This document shows positions 28,688 to 31,534 of a stretch of DNA of 31,534 bases, in pieces. Numbering within the stretch: position 1 is the first letter of the stretch; each line of letters starts with the position of its first letter. Location of the stretch: IMG/VR virus record IMGVR_UViG_3300037558_000527, positions 1 through 31,534 of that record. One strand, written 5' to 3'. The translations under genes and the position numbers were made by a program. This DNA comes from a virus. The notes under the pieces are model-generated. The model had not been told where the DNA came from and made no database searches. It was given only the letters and a program-made list of their open reading frames with translations.

Positions 28688-29431
28688 TCAGCTCTTGCTG
28701 AAATCAAAAGTAGGTACAGCAGATGGGCGAAATGCAACCTCAATCGATTGCGCATCGTCAGGTGTGACTGAAAAACTTGCAGAAGTCAATACGGCCTCTA
28801 AAGAAATCGATCGACTTGCTGATTCATCAACAGTCCCAGAAGTTACAACACGATCGATGTAAAGCCTGAATTGCACACCTGATTGTTGACGCTGAATCAC
28901 GTCTTCAACCAAACGTGAGGCAATCGTGGTGTCATCATCTGTTGTGTAAACAGTGGCATTGCCTGAACCATCAGCAAAACCAGTTATGTAAGTTTTGAAT
29001 GGTGCAAACTGACCAAGTGTTTGCCCAATTGTTGTTACGTCATATTCGTCTCTTGTAATTTCAAAACTCCATTCTCGAACATCGCCAACCGCTTCAAAAT
29101 CAGTGTATTTAATCGTAAAAGGCGTTGTCCCATCAGTGCCGTCATTAGAGAGGGCTAGTTCAGAACCCCCAGCAGTCGCAGCAAAAGTTACTAAACCGGT
29201 TGATGCAACATAAGTTCGAACAAAAACAGGAGTGGCAGCAGCTAAACCACCAGGCAAAGTGCCGCCTGTACCGGTTCCTAAAGAAACCTTGTCGTTGACT
29301 TTAAAATTTAAAAAACTGCCAACAGCGATCGTGTTGTTGGCGTTGGTGACGTTTGCGGCTTTAAACGTGCTGTCAGTGCCAGCAGGCTTGTAATAAAGAG
29401 CGCCGGACGTACCGGATAACGTGGTTGCCAT
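28688..29431 (-). CDS. Major tail protein (247 aa)
   Basis: The product begins MATTLSGTSGALYYKPAGTD, has long beta-rich stretches (FLNFKVNDKVSLGTGTGGTL, VGDVREWSFEITRDEYDVTT) and IGQTLGQFAPFKTYITGFAD. That EWSxxxxRDxxDVTTxGxxxxxFxxxxxGxxD-type segment is typical of siphovirus tail tube proteins. It ends with SASFSVTPDDAQSIEVAFRP. The tube protein is needed in more than a hundred copies, and the terminator right after it fits high expression. It follows the tail terminator gene, as expected. Confidence 0.88.
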   Translation of the reverse strand: MATTLSGTSGALYYKPAGTDSTFKAANVTNANNTIAVGSFLNFKVNDKVSLGTGTGGTLPGGLAAATPVFVRTYVASTGLVTFAATAGGSELALSNDGTDGTTPFTIKYTDFEAVGDVREWSFEITRDEYDVTTIGQTLGQFAPFKTYITGFADGSGNATVYTTDDDTTIASRLVEDVIQRQQSGVQFRLYIDRVVTSGTVDESASRSISLEAVLTSASFSVTPDDAQSIEVAFRPSAVPTFDFSKS

Positions 29432-29458
29432 GGCGGGTTAGCGGTAGTTGGCTTCGTT

Positions 29459-29878
29459 TCATTGTACGAAGGCATCGAATGTTATGGCTAGTTCTGTTTG
29501 AAAAAAAGATGCAGGCGCTGCAGCTTCAACAAAAACAGGGCCATCAGCAGCTTCAAAAATGATTTGACTGACAGTTTTACGGTCAAACAAATCTTTGAGC
29601 CTTTCGGCAACCGTCAAGTTATCGCCAGTGCCTACGCCAATAGGGCTAAAAACATTAATTACTAAAATGCCTGCTTGGCGGTTGCTGCCAGTGGCAGGAC
29701 CGAGCAACGTCGCGTAGTTGCTAGCCCCGAAACGGATTTGTGCTTTGACCCAAGTGCTGTTGTTGGGCGGCGTAAACGGCACGTTTTCAAAGCTGACCTG
29801 ATACGCAGGAGCTGACGCCATTTCAGTTGAAATGCGTGCTTCGATCGCTTGCCTGATGTCGTTGTAAGTGCTGGTCAT
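29459..29878 (-). CDS. Tail terminator protein (139 aa)
   Basis: The ATG at 29878 overlaps the previous stop (ATGA); the frame extends to 29902 but the extra residues are discarded. The product begins MTSTYNDIRQAIEARISTEM, then VSFENVPFTPPNNSTWVKAQ, and VINVFSPIGVGTGDNLTVAE with KDLFDRKTV. This matches DUF4128/tail-terminator (lambda U-like) proteins, which cap the tail tube and join it to the neck. Order (after gp10-like, before the tail tube gene) supports it. Confidence 0.82.
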   Translation of the reverse strand: MTSTYNDIRQAIEARISTEMASAPAYQVSFENVPFTPPNNSTWVKAQIRFGASNYATLLGPATGSNRQAGILVINVFSPIGVGTGDNLTVAERLKDLFDRKTVSQIIFEAADGPVFVEAAAPASFFQTELAITFDAFVQ

Positions 29879-30258
29879 CCGCGCCTCACGATGCTGGCCC
29901 AAAGACCAGGGATTTGATCCCTAGTGTCCTTTCCTGCAAGCTTTTCAGGCCAGCCAGCCATTAAGCCAAAACGTGACCTGAACTTTGGCGGTTTGCCCCA
30001 GGAAGGCGGCATGTTTTTGCCAAAGGTGATTGCTTCGCCATAATTCTGAGTGTTGTTAACGATTCTTGCCGTCAACCCTTTGTCTGCGTAAACAGGCGGT
30101 TGCCAGTTTGATTTAAAAGTTCCTCCGTTGACTTCGCCTGTTGGGCTGTATTCAATCAATTTGTTTCGCAGCACTACAGAAGCTTCACGCACAAGTTTTT
30201 GCACTTTGGCTTCGCAGTAGCCAGGGAACTGAGGCAAAGTGATTCTTACTTGTGCCAT
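29875..30258 (-). CDS. HK97 gp10-like neck/tail completion protein (127 aa)
   Basis: The product begins MAQVRITLPQFPGYCEAKVQ, has a helix KLVREASVVLRNKLIEYSPT, then the typical P(T)G..GG.FKSNWQPP segment with a loop, and ends GLWASIVRRG. The (x)SPxGxxxGxxxxNW pattern following a helix of this kind defines HK97 gp10-like proteins at the head-tail junction. It overlaps both neighbours by one to four bases. Confidence 0.82.
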   Translation of the reverse strand: MAQVRITLPQFPGYCEAKVQKLVREASVVLRNKLIEYSPTGEVNGGTFKSNWQPPVYADKGLTARIVNNTQNYGEAITFGKNMPPSWGKPPKFRSRFGLMAGWPEKLAGKDTRDQIPGLWASIVRRG

Positions 30259-30614
30259 TAGCCCCTCAAGATAAGTTCAAAAGTAATCGCTACACCCTCT
30301 TGCTCCACTGTGTTGACTGTAATAATTTGATACACAACTGTGCTGATCACGACCCTGTCTTTTGTGCCGGGCGCAGACGGTAGGTCAGTAGCTGCAACAA
30401 CAAGGCGCTTATCCTCTGCCTGGATCAAGCCACTTACTTCGCCTTTGCTGACGCCTTCAAGCACTCCTTTAACAGCGCTGTCGCTTGTCGTTTCAGTTGA
30501 AGCACCTGTTGCTGTGTTGTAAGTGCCTGCGGTGACATACCGAACAATCACATCACCGCCAAACTTTGAAATGACAGTGCCAGCTACTTTTTCAAGGGAT
30601 TGAGCGAGTCCCAT
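30258..30614 (-). CDS. Head-tail joining/stopper-like protein (118 aa)
   Basis: The product begins MGLAQSLEKVAGTVISKFGG and has DVIVRYVTAGTYNTATGAST, then SAVKGVLEGVSKGEVSGLIQ, EDKRLVVAATDLPS and a final VVYQIITVNTVEQEG strand pair. This is the layout of stopper/head-completion proteins (SPP1 gp16-like), which plug the portal after packaging. Its start overlaps the previous stop by one base. Confidence 0.78.
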   Translation of the reverse strand: MGLAQSLEKVAGTVISKFGGDVIVRYVTAGTYNTATGASTETTSDSAVKGVLEGVSKGEVSGLIQAEDKRLVVAATDLPSAPGTKDRVVISTVVYQIITVNTVEQEGVAITFELILRG

Positions 30615-30859
30615 CAGACGCTATAAACAACGACATGACCAGAGGTCAAAGTAATCGAAGTAAAAATTACGCCTTCAATGCAAGCGCCATGGTGAAGGTC
30701 AATTGCAGACGGGGCACCTGATCCGTTTTCAGTAATGCCTTCAGAAGTCATCGCAGCAATAACTGCATTCTTCAAAGCTTCGACTTTGTAAAACCTGCCA
30801 GTATGCGCAGCTTGATTAGTAATGATTGTTGCCTTTGAAGGCGAGTAACCCATACCCAT
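30614..30859 (-). CDS. Small protein between connector and stopper genes (81 aa)
   Basis: The product begins MGMGYSPSKATIITNQAAHT, then GRFYKVEALKNAVIAAMTSE and CIEGVIFTSITLTSGHVVVY. The small beta-rich body with a FTSITLTSGxVxxY end resembles proteins that trim or decorate the head-tail region in marine phages. It begins two bases after the connector stop; a second ATG two codons later is possible. Role unknown. Confidence 0.7.
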   Translation of the reverse strand: MGMGYSPSKATIITNQAAHTGRFYKVEALKNAVIAAMTSEGITENGSGAPSAIDLHHGACIEGVIFTSITLTSGHVVVYSV

Positions 30860-30861
30860 GA

Positions 30862-31422
30862 TCAGCTCCGTTTGATTGCGATGTTGCCTGGTCCGCTAAT
30901 TCTAAGCCCTGTCAGATAGCGCTCGACCATGGGCGGAATGCGATCTGCACCAACAGCTCCGGTCTTGTCAGGCGTGACGCTAATGCTGCCAACTGAAACT
31001 GATTTAAAATCTTCAAGACCGCCAAGGCTGATTCCATCAACGTTGTTTTTCAGGTAGACGGCAAGCTCGATTTGAGCACGCTTGACCTGATTAGGAACTT
31101 CGGTGTCGGTGAAGTAATCGTCGGATATGCGGAACGGAAAGCCCGAGCTGTAAGTGTTTATGTATGTGTCTGGCTTTCGCACGCCAGTACGCGGCCATTG
31201 CAATGCTTGTGTGTCGGTGGCGCGTGCGCCTAAAAATCTTTCGCGGTCAAGCCGCTGTGTTGCTGCTGTTAAAGCACGATTGCGCGTGTCTGCGTTGCCT
31301 GTTGTCCACTTGGCAGCGTCAGTGCTTTCAACCATCGCCTCAACAAAAGCGTCAGCCTCAGCCAGCGTTATGTAGCTGTTCGCGCTTGCGTCGCCCGCTG
31401 TTGCGTTGATTGTTACTGCCAT
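30862..31422 (-). CDS. Head-tail connector/adaptor (DnaT-like family, 186 aa)
   Basis: The product begins MAVTINATAGDASANSYITL and has AEADAFVEAMVESTDAAKWT, RALTAATQRLDRERFLGARA and ALQWPRTGV, then VPNQVKRAQIELAVYLKNNV. The SYITLAEADAxxxxR...W...ALxxATxxLD...LxWPRxG signature is that of phage adaptor proteins often labelled DnaT-like. The adaptor sits under the portal. It starts within the end of the small upstream gene (overlap 65 bp). Confidence 0.88.
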   Translation of the reverse strand: MAVTINATAGDASANSYITLAEADAFVEAMVESTDAAKWTTGNADTRNRALTAATQRLDRERFLGARATDTQALQWPRTGVRKPDTYINTYSSGFPFRISDDYFTDTEVPNQVKRAQIELAVYLKNNVDGISLGGLEDFKSVSVGSISVTPDKTGAVGADRIPPMVERYLTGLRISGPGNIAIKRS

Positions 31423-31528
31423 TGGGCTTCACGTCAGAAGTCTTTGATTTTGGCTTTTCAGGGGCGGAGGCCACCGCTTGCGCAGCAGCCTCGCGTTCCT
31501 TCATTCGCCTAAAAGCGAATAAACCCAT
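31358..31528 (-). CDS. Small phage protein of the MGLFAFRR type (56 aa)
   Basis: The ATG at 31528-31526 opens a 56-residue frame: MGLFAFRRMKEREAAAQAVA, then SAPEKPKSKTSDVKPNGSNN, then a basic NSGRRKRE end. The start MGLFAFRRxxE with a Lys/Pro middle and PNGSNN element is a pattern I recall in small phage proteins just after the major capsid gene. It overlaps the connector start by 65 bp in a different frame. Its upstream ribosome site lies outside the window. It marks where the capsid gene would end. Confidence 0.68.
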   Translation of the reverse strand: MGLFAFRRMKEREAAAQAVASAPEKPKSKTSDVKPNGSNNQRNSGRRKREQLHNAG

Positions 31529-31534
31529 CAGGAG

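Noticed and set aside
1-31534. Search for integrase, attachment site, repressor, tRNA, CRISPR array or insertion sequence
   Set aside because: None could be supported by eye; no tyrosine or serine recombinase motifs, no cloverleaf-like intergenic segment, and no regularly spaced repeats with unique spacers.

Overview
The window is a dense phage genome segment with genes packed on both strands, many joined by ATGA, TAATG or TGATG start-stop overlaps and with almost no free intergenic space. The structural genes define a siphovirus-like, long non-contractile-tailed phage: terminase, DUF4055-type portal, Mu-F-like head protein, DnaT-like connector, neck proteins, tail terminator, major tail protein, a frameshifted tail assembly chaperone, tape measure, tail tip and an S74-type fibre. 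No sheath or baseplate genes are seen. Several small proteins and the secreted cassette resemble, from memory, proteins of marine picocyanobacterial phages and their Synechococcus/Prochlorococcus hosts. The host assignment is therefore an inference. There is no integrase, repressor, tRNA, CRISPR array or insertion sequence, and no DNA polymerase or primase is recognisable.

Layout. (1) Positions 1-8443, minus strand: read from 8443 downwards, small DNA-binding-like proteins, a RepA-type AAA helicase, a run of small hypothetical genes, then small and large terminase, portal, head morphogenesis protein and two small genes running off the left edge. (2) Positions 8504-14748, plus strand: DNA metabolism genes (PD-(D/E)XK nuclease, orphan NrdR-like zinc ribbon, HNH nuclease, SF2 helicase, winged-helix protein, RusA-like resolvase, ERF annealing protein) with small hypotheticals. 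(3) Positions 16240-14681, minus strand: a probable lysis cluster with a membrane/coiled-coil protein, a small helical protein, a membrane-anchored C39-like cysteine peptidase and two small genes. (4) Positions 16264-19082: a holin-sized membrane protein and three successive exported proteins on the plus strand, meeting two membrane proteins on the minus strand. (5) Positions 19162-19518: an outer-membrane beta-barrel gene with its own promoter and terminator. (6) Positions 31534-19590, minus strand: connector, neck and tail genes in the usual order, ending in the fibre and two small fibre-associated genes.

The left-edge head genes and the right-edge connector genes point the same way. On a circular map they would meet across the window ends with only the scaffold/protease and major capsid genes missing. 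The window is therefore probably most of a circularly permuted genome with the capsid region left out.

Most interesting points: the uncharacterised secreted/membrane cassette (16264-19082); two triplets of 9-bp repeats flanking a hairpin inside the helicase gene, a candidate replication origin laid out like the one inside lambda O; the autonomous outer-membrane-protein unit; and a clear A AAA AAC -1 frameshift site giving a 177-residue tail chaperone fusion.
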